From Acidobacteriota bacterium (lineage in GTDB: Bacteria; Acidobacteriota; Terriglobia; Terriglobales; Acidobacteriaceae): DNA of 64,000 nucleotides. Below are positions 35,856-45,526 of this stretch, piece after piece. A program made the translations under genes and the position numbers. The stretch spans positions 1 through 64,000 of the forward strand of contig JAJZGG010000004.1 in NCBI GenBank assembly GCA_021804965.1, written 5' to 3'. The notes under the pieces were generated by a model that saw only the letters and a list, made by a program, of their open reading frames with translations, was not told where the DNA came from and ran no database searches. Numbering within the stretch: the stretch's first letter is position 1; each line of letters starts with the position of its first letter.

Positions 35856-37004
35856 ATGCCCGCCAACGAGGAAGATCGTCTTTCCCAAAAAACTCCCGAA
35901 GAGTGGCTGGAGAAAGCCGCCGAGGAAAAGACCGTCGGCATCTTCAAAATCTTCCTCGGCTACGCTCCCGGAGTCGGCAAAACCTACAGCATGCTCAGCG
36001 AGGCCCAGCGCCGCTCCAGCCGCGGCGAGGACATCGTCGCCGGCATCATCGAAACCCACGGCCGCAAGGGCGTCGTCGAGCTTGCCGGGCAGATCGAATG
36101 CATCCCCCGCCGCCAGCTTGAGTACAAGGGCGCCATCTTCGAGGAGATGGACGTCGATGCCATCCTCGCCCGCAGGCCCGCCGTCGTCCTCGTCGACGAG
36201 CTGGCCCACACCAACGTCATCGGCAGCCGCAACCGCAAGCGCTACGAGGATGTACTTGAACTGCTCGCCGCCGGCATCGACGTCCTCACCACCGTCAACA
36301 TCCAGCACGTCGAAAGCCTCGGGCCCACCATTCAGGGCATCACCGGCATCTCCGTCCGCGAAACCGTCCCCGACTGGGTGCTCGAGCGCGCCGACCAGGT
36401 CGTCATGGCCGACCTCACGCCCGAGGCGCTCCAGACCCGCATGCAGCGCGGCGACATCTATCCCCAGGACCGCGTCGATCGCGCTCTCGGCAACTTCTTC
36501 CGCCGCGGCAACCTGATGGCTCTGCGCGAACTGGCCCTGCGCCAGGTCGCCCGCACCGTCGATCGCAGCCTCGATGCCTATCTCCGTCGCAAGCGATTCG
36601 GAGATCACTGGCAGGTGCAGGAGCGCGTCGCCGTCTGCATGAGCGCCAGTCCCTCCGCCCAGCAGCTCATCGCCCGTGGCGCCCGCATCGCCGAGGGCAT
36701 CGATGCCGAACTCTTCGTCCTCCACGTCAGCGACAGCGAGGAACTCGATCCCGAGGAGCGTCGCAGCCTCCAGGCCAACATCCGCTTTGCGGAAAACCTC
36801 TCCGCACAGGTCGTCTTCCTCAAGGGCAAGACCGTCGCCAGTTCCGTCGCCGCCTTCGCCCGGGAAAAACGCATCACCCAGATCATCGTGGGACGAAAAT
36901 CCGTCCACGGCTTCCGCAAATATCTCTACTACTCCGCCATCCAAAGCCTGCTCAAGGGCGCTCCGCAGGTCGATGTCCACATCGTCACCCAGGACGCACG
37001 CTAG
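35856..37004 (+). CDS. kdpD: KdpD N-terminal sensor module (KdpD plus USP domains), stand-alone
   Basis: 382 residues. The KdpD domain (about 20-230) begins IFKIFLGYAPGVGKTYSML with a Walker A-like site, has VVLVDELAHTNVIGSRNRKR as the Walker B region and ITTVNIQHVES-like LTTVNIQHVES, then VERADQV-like ERADQVVMADLTPEAL. The universal-stress-protein domain (about 250-375) has RVAVCMSASPSAQQLIARG and ITQIIVGRKSVHGFRKYL. There is no membrane or kinase part: the frame ends at 37004 with a terminator 33 bases later. ATG 35856 is chosen over TTG 35850. In full-length KdpD this module tunes the kinase through ATP and c-di-AMP, so it presumably acts in trans on the divergent kinase. Confidence 0.9.
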   Translation: MPANEEDRLSQKTPEEWLEKAAEEKTVGIFKIFLGYAPGVGKTYSMLSEAQRRSSRGEDIVAGIIETHGRKGVVELAGQIECIPRRQLEYKGAIFEEMDVDAILARRPAVVLVDELAHTNVIGSRNRKRYEDVLELLAAGIDVLTTVNIQHVESLGPTIQGITGISVRETVPDWVLERADQVVMADLTPEALQTRMQRGDIYPQDRVDRALGNFFRRGNLMALRELALRQVARTVDRSLDAYLRRKRFGDHWQVQERVAVCMSASPSAQQLIARGARIAEGIDAELFVLHVSDSEELDPEERRSLQANIRFAENLSAQVVFLKGKTVASSVAAFAREKRITQIIVGRKSVHGFRKYLYYSAIQSLLKGAPQVDVHIVTQDAR

Positions 37005-37036
37005 CCACCGAGATCACTCCCCGCGCCCACCACCGA

Positions 37037-37062
37037 CCCTCCCACTTTGGGAGGGATTTTTT
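37037..37062 (+). terminator. Rho-independent terminator after the KdpD N-terminal gene
   Basis: CCCTCCC (37037-37043) pairs with GGGAGGG (37049-37055) around a 5-base loop, followed by ATTTTTT. It separates the sensor gene from kdpFABC, which therefore need their own promoter. Confidence 0.82.
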
Positions 37063-37079
37063 CTCCCCGCCTGCCCGTC

Positions 37080-37096
37080 TTTATGGGATTTTTATT
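37080..37096 (+). promoter_or_regulatory. Candidate KdpE box upstream of kdpFABC
   Basis: TTTATG-N5-TTTATT is a direct repeat with an 11-bp period. The E. coli KdpE site is TTTATA-N5-TTTACA with the same spacing. It lies between the sensor-gene terminator and the kdp genes, the expected place for the K+-starvation promoter. The kdpE gene itself is not in the window. Confidence 0.55.
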
Positions 37097-37252
37097 CCTC
37101 CTGTCGCACACTCGGTCTTGGGATGCTCCCGGTGCCAGGCTGCTTCGGGTGCCCATGCATCCCGCCAGCGCCGGAGTGCCTTCTCCGCAGCACGCATCGG
37201 AGACAAATCCAGGCACACGCGTGGAGTTCGTGCCTTGCCAGGGGGTCTTGCC

Positions 37253-37339
37253 ATGTCGGATCTGTTCGCCGTCTTCGTCTCCGTCCTGTTCTTTGCCCTG
37301 GCCTTTGGCTATCTCCATGCCTGCCGGCGATTGAGGTAA
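37253..37339 (+). CDS. Small membrane peptide preceding kdpF
   Basis: 28 residues: one hydrophobic helix (LFAVFVSVLFFALAFGYLH) ending in a basic CRRLR tail. AGGGGG lies seven bases before the ATG, and kdpF starts five bases after the stop. Unnamed peptides of this size and pattern (a helix then a short charged end) occur just before kdpF in other bacteria, so it is probably translated and part of the operon. The function is unknown; a single helix could assist KdpFABC assembly. Confidence 0.65.
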   Translation: MSDLFAVFVSVLFFALAFGYLHACRRLR

Positions 37340-37344
37340 ATCCC

Positions 37345-37434
37345 ATGTCCCTGGAAACCGCAGTCGTTCTCGCACTTTCCATCCTCCTGATGGTCTATCT
37401 CGTCTACGCGCTTCTGCGCCCGGAGAAGTTCTGA
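37345..37434 (+). CDS. kdpF: K+-transporting ATPase small subunit
   Basis: 29 residues, one transmembrane helix (VVLALSILLMVYLVYALL) ending RPEKF, the usual KdpF form with a C-terminal E/K-F. GAGG lies about eight bases upstream. The stop TGA overlaps the ATG of kdpA by one base. KdpF stabilises the KdpFABC complex in the inner membrane. Confidence 0.9.
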   Translation: MSLETAVVLALSILLMVYLVYALLRPEKF

Positions 37435-39170
37435 TGTCGGCCAACGGCTGGTTGCAGATTCTGTTGCTCTTTGCCATCCTGCTCCTGCTCACCCGTCCGC
37501 TCGGTCACTATCTGGCGCGGGTCTTCGAGCGGGAATCGACCATTCTCGATCCCGTCTTCTCGCCCGTCGAGCGGCTGCTCTACCGGCTCTGCGGCATCGA
37601 CGCCCAGGCGGAGATGACATGGATCGAATACGGACTGGCACTGCTCGCCTTCAGCCTCGTCTCCATGCTGCTGCTCTACCTGCTGCAGCGCCTCCAGCTC
37701 TGGCTGCCGCTCAATCCCGAGCACCTGCCCGCCGTCCCCGGCCTGCTCGCGCTGAACACCGCCGCATCCTTCACCACCAACACCAACTGGCAGGCCTACA
37801 CGCCGGAGACGACCATGAGCTATCTCACCCAGATGGCCGGTCTCGCCTACCATAACTTCGCCTCGGCCGCTGTCGGGCTGGCTGTCGCCGCTGCCGTCAT
37901 CCGCGGCATCGCCCGCCGCGAGCAGCAGACGCTTGGCAACTTCTGGGTCGATCTCACCCGCGTCACCTTCCGCGTGCTGCTTCCCGGCGCCTTCGTTCTT
38001 GCCCTCATCCTCGTCAGCCAGGGCGTGGTTCAGAATCTCCGCCCCTATGACACCGCGCACCTGGTCCAGCCCACCGCAGCGCAATCCACCCAGCGCATCG
38101 CGCAGGGTCCGGTCGCCTCGCAGGAGGCCATCAAGGAGCTGGGTACCAACGGCGGCGGATTCTTCAACGCCAACAGCGCCCACCCCTTTGAAAATCCCAC
38201 CCCGCTGACCAACTTCCTCGAGATCCTTGCCATCCTCCTGCTGCCTGCCGCGCTCACCGCCACGCTCGGCCGCATCACCGGCTCCCCGCGCCATGGCTGG
38301 GCCGTCTTTGCCGCCATGTCCGTCTTCTTCTTCGCCGGCATCCTCGTTGCCTACTGGGCGGAATCCGCGCCCAATCCCCTCTGGCACTCGGTCAGCCAGC
38401 ATGCTTCCGTCTCGCAGTCCGGCGGCAACATGGAGGGCAAGGAGGTCCGCTTCGGCATCGCCAACTCCTCGCTCTTTGCCGTCGCCACCACAGACACCAG
38501 CTGCGGCGCCGTCAACTCCATGCATGACTCCTTCACCCCGCTCGGCGGCCTTGTCGTCCTCACCAACATGCTGCTCGGCGAAGTCGTCTTCGGCGGCGTC
38601 GGCAGCGGCATCTACGGCATGATCATCTTCGTCGTCCTGGCCGTCTTCATCGCCGGACTCATGGTCGGCCGCACTCCCGAGTATCTGGGCAAAAAGATCG
38701 AGGCCTATGACGTCAAGATGGCCATGCTCTACACGCTCATCTTTCCCCTCATCGTGCTCACCTCTGCCGCCATCTCCCTGCTGCTGCCGCATCTGGGCCT
38801 CTCCAGCCTGAACAACTCCGGACCGCACGGTCTCACCGAGATTCTCTACGCCTACACCTCGGCTGCAGCCAACAACGGCTCCGCCTTTGCCGGACTCAAC
38901 GCCAACACCGACTGGTACAACCTCACGCTGGCCTTCGCCATGCTTGCCGGTCGTTTTCTCATGATCGTTCCCGTCCTTGCCCTGGCCGGCAACCTGGCCT
39001 CCAAGCGCTACACGCCGCCCTCCCAGGGAACCTTCCCGGTCACCACGCCGCTGTTTGCCGTCCTGCTCGTCAGCGTCATTCTCATCGTCGTGGCCCTCAC
39101 CTTTTTCCCTGCACTCAGCCTCGGTCCGGTCCTCGAGCACCTGCTGCTCCACGCCGGCCACAGCTTCTGA
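37434..39170 (+). CDS. kdpA: K+-transporting ATPase subunit A, ion channel
   Basis: 578 residues, about ten membrane helices, the superfamily-of-K+-transporters fold. The four selectivity-filter loops are visible: [25 protein letters not shown] and [12 protein letters not shown], each with the conserved glycine or its expected substitute. It binds K+ at the periplasmic side and passes it to KdpB. The start shares one base with the kdpF stop, implying coupled translation. kdpB begins 14 bases after its stop. Confidence 0.97.
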   Translation: MSANGWLQILLLFAILLLLTRPLGHYLARVFERESTILDPVFSPVERLLYRLCGIDAQAEMTWIEYGLALLAFSLVSMLLLYLLQRLQLWLPLNPEHLPAVPGLLALNTAASFTTNTNWQAYTPETTMSYLTQMAGLAYHNFASAAVGLAVAAAVIRGIARREQQTLGNFWVDLTRVTFRVLLPGAFVLALILVSQGVVQNLRPYDTAHLVQPTAAQSTQRIAQGPVASQEAIKELGTNGGGFFNANSAHPFENPTPLTNFLEILAILLLPAALTATLGRITGSPRHGWAVFAAMSVFFFAGILVAYWAESAPNPLWHSVSQHASVSQSGGNMEGKEVRFGIANSSLFAVATTDTSCGAVNSMHDSFTPLGGLVVLTNMLLGEVVFGGVGSGIYGMIIFVVLAVFIAGLMVGRTPEYLGKKIEAYDVKMAMLYTLIFPLIVLTSAAISLLLPHLGLSSLNNSGPHGLTEILYAYTSAAANNGSAFAGLNANTDWYNLTLAFAMLAGRFLMIVPVLALAGNLASKRYTPPSQGTFPVTTPLFAVLLVSVILIVVALTFFPALSLGPVLEHLLLHAGHSF

Positions 39171-39184
39171 GGAGATTGCCGCCC

Positions 39185-41248
39185 ATGATGTCCGCCGACA
39201 GCAACCGCAAGCACTCGCCCCGTAAAAAATCCCTCTGGGATCGCCGCATCGTCTCCACCGCCTCCGTCGATGCCCTGCGCAAGCTCGATCCGCGCCTGAT
39301 GGCCCGCAACCCCGTCATGTTCGTCGTGGAAGTCGGTTGCGTGCTCACCACCGTGCTCGTGCTTCGCGACATCCTCGCCCATCGTCCGGCCATTGGCTTC
39401 GATCTCCAGATCACCCTCTGGCTCTGGTTCACCGTCCTCTTCGCCAACTTCGCCGAAGCCATGGCAGAAGGCCGCGGCAAGGCCCAGGCCGATGCGCTGC
39501 GCCGCGCCAAATCCGAAACCATCGCCCATCGCATCGCCGACAACGGCGAGCTTGAGGATGTTCCCAGCACGAAGCTGCGCATGGACGATCTCGTGCTCGT
39601 TATCGCCGGCCAGCTCATCCCCGGCGACGGCGAAGTCATCGAGGGCGTCGCCTCCGTCGATGAGTCGGCCATCACCGGCGAATCGGCTCCCGTCATCCGC
39701 GAGGCCGGCGGCGACCGCTCGGCCGTCACCGGCGGCACGCGTGTGCTCTCCGATCAGCTCCGCATCCGCATCACCTCCAACCCCGGCGAAACCTTCCTCG
39801 ACCGCATGATCGCCCTCGTCGAAGGGGCCGAACGCCAGAAGACCCCCAACGAAATCGCCCTCAACATCCTGCTCGCCGGCCTCACGCTCATCTTTCTGCT
39901 CGCCGTCGTCACCCTCCAGCCCTTTGCCATCTACTCCGGAGCACCGCAAAGCGTCTTCGTGCTCGTCTCGCTGCTGGTCTGCCTCATCCCCACCACCATC
40001 GGCGGCCTGCTTTCGGCCATCGGCATCGCCGGCATGGACCGCCTCGTGCAGCACAACGTCCTGGCCATGTCCGGCCGCGCCGTCGAGGCTGCCGGGGACG
40101 TGAACACCCTGCTGCTCGACAAGACCGGAACCATCACCCTCGGCAACCGCGAAGCCGCCGAATTCCTGCCCGCTCCCGGCATCACCCCCGACCAGCTGGC
40201 CGACGCCGCTCAGCTCTCCTCGCTCGCCGATGAAACCCCTGAAGGCCGCTCCATCGTCGTTCTGGCCAAGGAGCGCCACGGCCTGCGTGGCCGCGAAATG
40301 GCTCCCTCCCACGCCGAGTTCATCCCCTTCAGCGCCGTCACCCGCATGTCCGGCGTCAACCTCGGCAACCGCATCATCCGCAAAGGCTCCGCAGACGCCA
40401 TCGCACGCCACCTCACCGAGGCCGGCGGCCAGATGCCCGACGGCGTCCGGCAGATCGTCGAAACCATCGCCCGCTCCGGTGGAACCCCGCTCGTCGTCGC
40501 GGAAAATGACACCGCACTCGGCGTCATCCACCTCAAGGACATCGTCAAGGGCGGCATGAAGGAGCGCTTCGCCCAGCTGCGCAGCATGGGCATCCGCACC
40601 GTCATGATCACCGGCGACAACCCCCTCACCGCCGCCGCCATCGCCCGCGAGGCCGGCGTGGACGACTTCCTCGCCGAGGCCAAGCCCAAGGACAAGATGG
40701 ACCTCATCCGCCGCGAGCAGCAGGGCGGCAAACTCGTCGCCATGACCGGCGATGGCACCAACGACGCTCCCGCTCTGGCTCAGGCCGACGTCGGCGTTGC
40801 CATGAACACCGGCACCCAGGCCGCCAAGGAAGCCGGCAACATGGTCGATCTCGACTCCAACCCCACCAAGCTCATCGAAATCGTCGAAATCGGCAAGCAG
40901 CTCCTCATGACCCGCGGCGCGCTCACCACCTTTTCCATCGCCAATGACGTTGCCAAATACTTCGCCATTCTGCCCGCCATGTTTGCCGTCGCCTTCCCGG
41001 TCATGAACGCGCTCAACATCATGCGCCTTCACTCGCCGCAGTCGGCCATCCTCTCCGCCGTCATCTTCAACGCGCTCATCATCGTCTTCCTCATCCCGCT
41101 GGCGCTCAAGGGCGTCCGCTACCGTGCCATGAGCGCCGAGGCTCTGCTGCGGCGCAACCTGCTCCTCTACGGATTCGGCGGACTCATTGCACCCTTCATC
41201 GGCATCAAGATCATCGACCTGCTGATCACGGCACTGCATCTGGCTTAA
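39185..41248 (+). CDS. kdpB: K+-transporting ATPase subunit B, P-type ATPase
   Basis: 687 residues. Phosphorylation motif DKTGTIT at about residue 316; the actuator loop reads DESAITGES; the nucleotide domain has IRKGSADAI and the hinge [18 protein letters not shown]. Membrane helices at both ends match KdpB. ATP hydrolysis here powers high-affinity K+ uptake through KdpA. ATG 39185 follows GGAG by about ten bases; a TTG at 39176 and an ATG at 39188 are alternatives. kdpC follows after 32 bases. Confidence 0.97.
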   Translation: MMSADSNRKHSPRKKSLWDRRIVSTASVDALRKLDPRLMARNPVMFVVEVGCVLTTVLVLRDILAHRPAIGFDLQITLWLWFTVLFANFAEAMAEGRGKAQADALRRAKSETIAHRIADNGELEDVPSTKLRMDDLVLVIAGQLIPGDGEVIEGVASVDESAITGESAPVIREAGGDRSAVTGGTRVLSDQLRIRITSNPGETFLDRMIALVEGAERQKTPNEIALNILLAGLTLIFLLAVVTLQPFAIYSGAPQSVFVLVSLLVCLIPTTIGGLLSAIGIAGMDRLVQHNVLAMSGRAVEAAGDVNTLLLDKTGTITLGNREAAEFLPAPGITPDQLADAAQLSSLADETPEGRSIVVLAKERHGLRGREMAPSHAEFIPFSAVTRMSGVNLGNRIIRKGSADAIARHLTEAGGQMPDGVRQIVETIARSGGTPLVVAENDTALGVIHLKDIVKGGMKERFAQLRSMGIRTVMITGDNPLTAAAIAREAGVDDFLAEAKPKDKMDLIRREQQGGKLVAMTGDGTNDAPALAQADVGVAMNTGTQAAKEAGNMVDLDSNPTKLIEIVEIGKQLLMTRGALTTFSIANDVAKYFAILPAMFAVAFPVMNALNIMRLHSPQSAILSAVIFNALIIVFLIPLALKGVRYRAMSAEALLRRNLLLYGFGGLIAPFIGIKIIDLLITALHLA

Positions 41249-41280
41249 CCCGGCACCAGCCCACATCGGAGACATCCATC

Positions 41281-41865
41281 ATGGGAAAACAGCTCGCCAT
41301 CGCACTCCGCTTCACCCTCCTCACCACGCTGCTGCTCGGCCTCGGCTATCCGCTGCTGGTCACCGTCCTGGCCCAGACCTTCTGGAAGCAGCAGGCCAAC
41401 GGCGAACTGCTCCTGCAGCACGGAACCCTCGTCGGCTCCCGCTGGATCGGCCAGCCCTTTCACGGCGCAGCCTACTTCCACAGCCGCCCCTCGGCTGCCG
41501 GCAGCGGCTATGACGCCACCTCCTCCGGCGGCTCCAACTGGTCGCCCTCCAGCGCCCGGCTCGCCGACCGCGTGCAGGCCTCCGTCGCCGCCGAGCAGGC
41601 GGAAACCTCCACCGCTCCCGTGCCCGTCGATCTGGTCACCGCCTCCGGCTCCGGCCTCGATCCGGACATCACGCCCGCAGCCGCCGACTTCCAGGCGGCC
41701 CGTGTGGCCCGTGCCCGCCATGCCACCCTGTCGCAGGTGCAGCAGCTCATCGACCGCAACACCGACCAGCGCCAGTTCGGTCTGCTGGGCGAGCCGCGCG
41801 TCCACGTCCTGGCCCTCAACCTCGACCTTGACCGCCAGTTTCCGCTGCCCCAGCCGCGCCCATAA
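41281..41865 (+). CDS. kdpC: K+-transporting ATPase subunit C
   Basis: 194 residues: one N-terminal membrane helix (LRFTLLTTLLLGLGYPLLVT) and an extracytoplasmic domain with QPFHGAAYFHSRPSAAGSGYD, SGSNW-like SGGSNWSPSS and LDPDITPAAADFQAARVARA, then VHVLALNLDLD. These are the KdpC landmarks. It assembles and stimulates KdpB. It is the last gene of the kdp operon and is followed by a terminator. Confidence 0.96.
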   Translation: MGKQLAIALRFTLLTTLLLGLGYPLLVTVLAQTFWKQQANGELLLQHGTLVGSRWIGQPFHGAAYFHSRPSAAGSGYDATSSGGSNWSPSSARLADRVQASVAAEQAETSTAPVPVDLVTASGSGLDPDITPAAADFQAARVARARHATLSQVQQLIDRNTDQRQFGLLGEPRVHVLALNLDLDRQFPLPQPRP

Positions 41866-41925
41866 CGGCCACTGCCGCGCCGTCACCCCCGGCTGCAACT
41901 GCTCCACCCTAGGGCCTGCTCCCTC

Positions 41926-41954
41926 GCGCACGTCATCACGACGTGCGCAATTTT
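41926..41954 (+). terminator. Rho-independent terminator after kdpC
   Basis: GCGCACGTC (41926-41934) pairs perfectly with GACGTGCGC (41940-41948), a 9-bp stem with a 5-base loop, followed by AATTTTC. It ends the kdp operon. The rest of the gap to 42214 (about 260 bases) has no supported gene; a TAAGAT-like box lies near 42160 but no good -35 was found. Confidence 0.8.
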
Positions 41955-42214
41955 CTGCATCGTCTGCCCCGGATTCCGACTCTAATAGCCACAGACCCGC
42001 GTCCGTACCCCTGCATGCGCTGCATTGGGCTCAAGCTGACCCGCCAGAAGGTCCGCCATCCCCACCCAGAGCAGGCAGAGCCGCAAGCGGGCAACGCAGC
42101 CTCGGCTTCCAGCCCGGCAGCGCAACCGCCACGCAATGCGGGCATGTAGCAACCTGTAAGATAAAGGCACCGCAGACCTCCGTCGCACGCATTCATTCGG
42201 GAGCGCCCTGAAAC

Positions 42215-45200
42215 ATGTGGATTGTCCGGCTTGCATTACGGCGACCCTATACGTTCGTCGTCTTTTCGCTGATGCTTCTCATCCTCGGCGTCGTCAGCAT
42301 CCTGACGATGCCCACGGACATCTTTCCTGACATCAACGTTCCCGTCGTCAGCGTCGTCTGGCAGTTCACCGGCCTGTCCGCCGATCAGATGGCCACCCGC
42401 ATCGTCTACAACAACGAGCGCGGCATCACCACCACCGTCAACGACATCGACCACATTGAGTCGCAGTCGCTCAACGGCATCGCCGTCATCAAGATCTTCT
42501 TTCATCCCCATGTGAACATCGGCGCCGCCGTCGCCGAGGTCACCGCCATCTGCGAGACCCAGCTGCGCTCGCTGCCGCCCGGCACCGTCCCGCCCTTCAT
42601 CATCCAGTACAACGCCTCCACCGTGCCCGTCCTCCAGCTTGGACTTAGCGGCCAGGGGCTCACCGAGCAGCAGCTCTTCGATCTTGGCACCAACTTCATC
42701 CGCACCCAGCTGGCCACAGTCGAAGGCGCGTCCATCCCTTATCCCTACGGCGGCAAACAGCGCCAGATTCAGGTCGATCTCGACACCCACGCCATGCAGG
42801 CCCGCGGCATCTCCCCGGCCGATGTCGTCAATGCCGTCAGCGCCCAGAACATCATCGCCCCGGCCGGCACCATCAAGATTCACAAGCTCGAATACGCCGT
42901 CGAATCCAACGCCGCCCCGCTCACCATCCAGGAGCTCAACGACCTTCCCATCAAGTCCATCAACGGCACCGTCGTCTACATGCATGACGTGGCCCACGTC
43001 CGCGACGGCTTCCCGCCCCAGACCAACATCGTCCGCGTCGACGGCCAGCGCGCCTCGCTGATGCTCATCATGAAGACCGGCTCCTCGTCCACGCTCAAGA
43101 TCATCCAGAGCGTCATGGACAAGCTGCCGCTCATCCACTCCGAGCTGCCCCGCCAGCTCCGCATCACCCCGCTCTCCGACCAGTCCATCTTCGTCCGCTC
43201 GGCCATCAGCGGGGTCGTCCGTGAGGCCATCATCGCCGCCTGCCTCACGGCCGTCATGATCCTGGTATTTCTCGGCAGCTGGCGCTCCACGCTCATCATC
43301 GCCGTCTCCATTCCGCTGTCCATCCTCACCTCGCTCATCGTCCTCTCGGCCCTCGGCGAGACCATCAACATCATGACCCTCGGCGGACTCGCGCTCGCCG
43401 TCGGCATCCTCGTCGATGACGCCACCGTCGAGATTGAAAACATCAACCGCAATCTCGAGGAGGGCAAGGAGATCGAGCAGGCCATCCTTGACGGCGCCGC
43501 GCAGATCGCCGTCCCCGCCTTCGTCTCCACGCTCTCCATCTGCATCGTCTTCGTGCCGATGTTCTTCCTCTCCGGCGTCTCCCGCTATCTCTTCGTCCCG
43601 CTGGCCGAATCCGTCGTCTTCGCCATGCTGGCCAGCTATCTGCTCTCGCGCACCATCGTGCCCACCATGGCCAAGTACCTGCTGCGCGAGCACGATGACG
43701 CGGCCATTGCGCGCCGCCAGACCAGCCGCAATCCCTTCCTCGTCTTTCAGCGCCTCTTTGAGTCCCTCTTCGAGCGTCTTCGCCTCGGCTATCTCAGCCT
43801 GCTCACCTTCTGCGTCGATCACGCACGCGCATTTATCGCCTGCTTCCTGCTCCTCTGTCTGGCCTCGCTTGCGCTCATCCCCTGGCTCGGTCAGGACTTC
43901 TTCCCCGACAGCGATGCCGGCGCCATCAAGATCCACGTCCGCGCCCACACCAGCCTCCGCATCGAGGAAACCGCCGCGCTCTGCGACCAGATCGACCAGG
44001 CCATCCGCCGCGTCATTCCCGCCGACGAGGTCAGCACCATCATCGACAACATCGGCCTGCCCTACTCCAGCTATGCGCTCACCTACTCCACCTCCAATCC
44101 GGTGGGCACCGCCGACGCCGACATCTACGTCCAGCTCAAGCCGCACCACCACTCCTCACGCCACTACACCGATCTGCTGCGCGAGAAACTCCACACCCAG
44201 TTCCCCGGCGTCATGTTTTACGCCCTGCCCACCGACATCGTCACCCAGATCCTCAACTTCGGTCTCGGCGCTCCCATTGACGTGCAGGTCATCGGCCACA
44301 ATCTTGAAGCCAACCGCGCCTTTGCCGACAAGCTGCTCAGCCAGATCGCCTACGTCCCCGGCACCGTCGATGCCCGCATCCAGCAGCCCTTCAACGCCCC
44401 CGAGCTCACCGTCAACGTCGATCGCACCCGCGCCGCGCTCGTCGGACTCAAGGAGCGCGACGTCATCGGCAGCGTCCTCGTCTCGCTCAGCGGCAGCTTC
44501 CAGACCACCCCCAACTTCTACCTCGATCCGCGCAACGGCGTCTCCTACAACATCGCCGTCCAGTCCCCGCAGTACGACCTGGAAACCATCCCCGAGCTGC
44601 AGAGCATTCCCATCACCGTCGCCCAGGGCACCGCGCCCACGCTCGACACTCCCGCACCGTCGCCGGCCGGCGCTCCCGGCATCACCGGCTCCACTCCCGG
44701 CGCGGCCACCACGGCTGCACCCGGCAGCCTTGCATCCACCCAGATCCTCGGCAACCTGGCCTCCATCGACCCCGGCGTCGAGATGGGCACCGAAAGCCAT
44801 TACGACGTCCAGCCCGTCCTCGACATCTTCACCAACGTCGAAGGCACCGACCTCGGCAGCGTCACCCGCCGCATCCAGCAGATCGTCGCCCAGGACCAGA
44901 AGCTCGCTCCGCGCGGCACCCAGGTCGTCCTTCGCGGCCAGAGTGAGACCATGCAGCAGTCCTACGTCGGCCTGCTCTCCGGCCTGGCCTTCTCCATCCT
45001 GCTGGTCTACCTGCTCATCGTCGTCAACTTCCAGTCCTGGCTCGATCCGTTCCTCATCATCAGCGCTCTTCCGGCCGCCATTGCCGGCATCGTCTGGTTC
45101 CTGTTCCTCACCCACACCCATCTCAGCGTCCCGGCCCTCACTGGAACCATCATGTGCATGGGCGTGGCCACGGCCAACTCCATCCTCGTCGTCAGCTTTG

Positions 45201-45526
45201 CCCGCGAACAGCTCACCGCACTGGTCGGCGATGCCCGGCAGGCCGCGCTCAACGCCGGCTTCGTCCGCTTTCGCCCGGTCCTCATGACCGCCCTGGCCAT
45301 GATCATCGGCATGGTTCCCATGGCGCTCGGCCTGGGCGATGGCGGCGAGCAGAATGCCCCCCTCGGTCGCGCCGTCATCGGCGGACTTCTGCTGGCCACC
45401 GTGGCCACGCTGCTCTTTGTCCCCACCTTTTTTGCCGCCCTCCACGGCTGGCTGGAACGCCGCAAACTGCGCACCAGCTCCCCCGGGCAGGGCATCGACT
45501 ACGAAGAATTTCCGGAGTCCCTATGA
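42215..45526 (+). CDS. RND efflux permease (AcrB-like) lacking the TM10 lysine
   Basis: 1,103 residues, slightly longer than AcrB. The N-terminal helix, two large periplasmic loops and 12 helices of an RND pump are present. TM4 keeps the proton-relay aspartates in AVGILVDDATVEIENI, but the TM10 motif that reads GLSAKNA in AcrB reads GVATANS here, so the conserved lysine is an alanine. A P/A/G/T-rich insertion of about 40 residues (beginning LDTPAPSPAGAPG) lies in the second periplasmic loop near residue 810. The adaptor gene follows with an ATGA overlap, then the outer membrane factor, so it forms one tripartite pump. Substrate is unknown. Confidence 0.92.
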   Translation: MWIVRLALRRPYTFVVFSLMLLILGVVSILTMPTDIFPDINVPVVSVVWQFTGLSADQMATRIVYNNERGITTTVNDIDHIESQSLNGIAVIKIFFHPHVNIGAAVAEVTAICETQLRSLPPGTVPPFIIQYNASTVPVLQLGLSGQGLTEQQLFDLGTNFIRTQLATVEGASIPYPYGGKQRQIQVDLDTHAMQARGISPADVVNAVSAQNIIAPAGTIKIHKLEYAVESNAAPLTIQELNDLPIKSINGTVVYMHDVAHVRDGFPPQTNIVRVDGQRASLMLIMKTGSSSTLKIIQSVMDKLPLIHSELPRQLRITPLSDQSIFVRSAISGVVREAIIAACLTAVMILVFLGSWRSTLIIAVSIPLSILTSLIVLSALGETINIMTLGGLALAVGILVDDATVEIENINRNLEEGKEIEQAILDGAAQIAVPAFVSTLSICIVFVPMFFLSGVSRYLFVPLAESVVFAMLASYLLSRTIVPTMAKYLLREHDDAAIARRQTSRNPFLVFQRLFESLFERLRLGYLSLLTFCVDHARAFIACFLLLCLASLALIPWLGQDFFPDSDAGAIKIHVRAHTSLRIEETAALCDQIDQAIRRVIPADEVSTIIDNIGLPYSSYALTYSTSNPVGTADADIYVQLKPHHHSSRHYTDLLREKLHTQFPGVMFYALPTDIVTQILNFGLGAPIDVQVIGHNLEANRAFADKLLSQIAYVPGTVDARIQQPFNAPELTVNVDRTRAALVGLKERDVIGSVLVSLSGSFQTTPNFYLDPRNGVSYNIAVQSPQYDLETIPELQSIPITVAQGTAPTLDTPAPSPAGAPGITGSTPGAATTAAPGSLASTQILGNLASIDPGVEMGTESHYDVQPVLDIFTNVEGTDLGSVTRRIQQIVAQDQKLAPRGTQVVLRGQSETMQQSYVGLLSGLAFSILLVYLLIVVNFQSWLDPFLIISALPAAIAGIVWFLFLTHTHLSVPALTGTIMCMGVATANSILVVSFAREQLTALVGDARQAALNAGFVRFRPVLMTALAMIIGMVPMALGLGDGGEQNAPLGRAVIGGLLLATVATLLFVPTFFAALHGWLERRKLRTSSPGQGIDYEEFPESL

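Noticed and set aside
37063-37252. Possible c-di-AMP (ydaO-type) riboswitch before kdpFABC.
   Set aside because: The conserved ydaO sequence blocks and helices could not be located in this stretch; a KdpE-type box explains the region more simply.
41955-42214. Promoter for the RND operon with a TAAGAT-like box near 42160.
   Set aside because: No -35 partner at proper spacing could be found, so the site is mentioned only as background.
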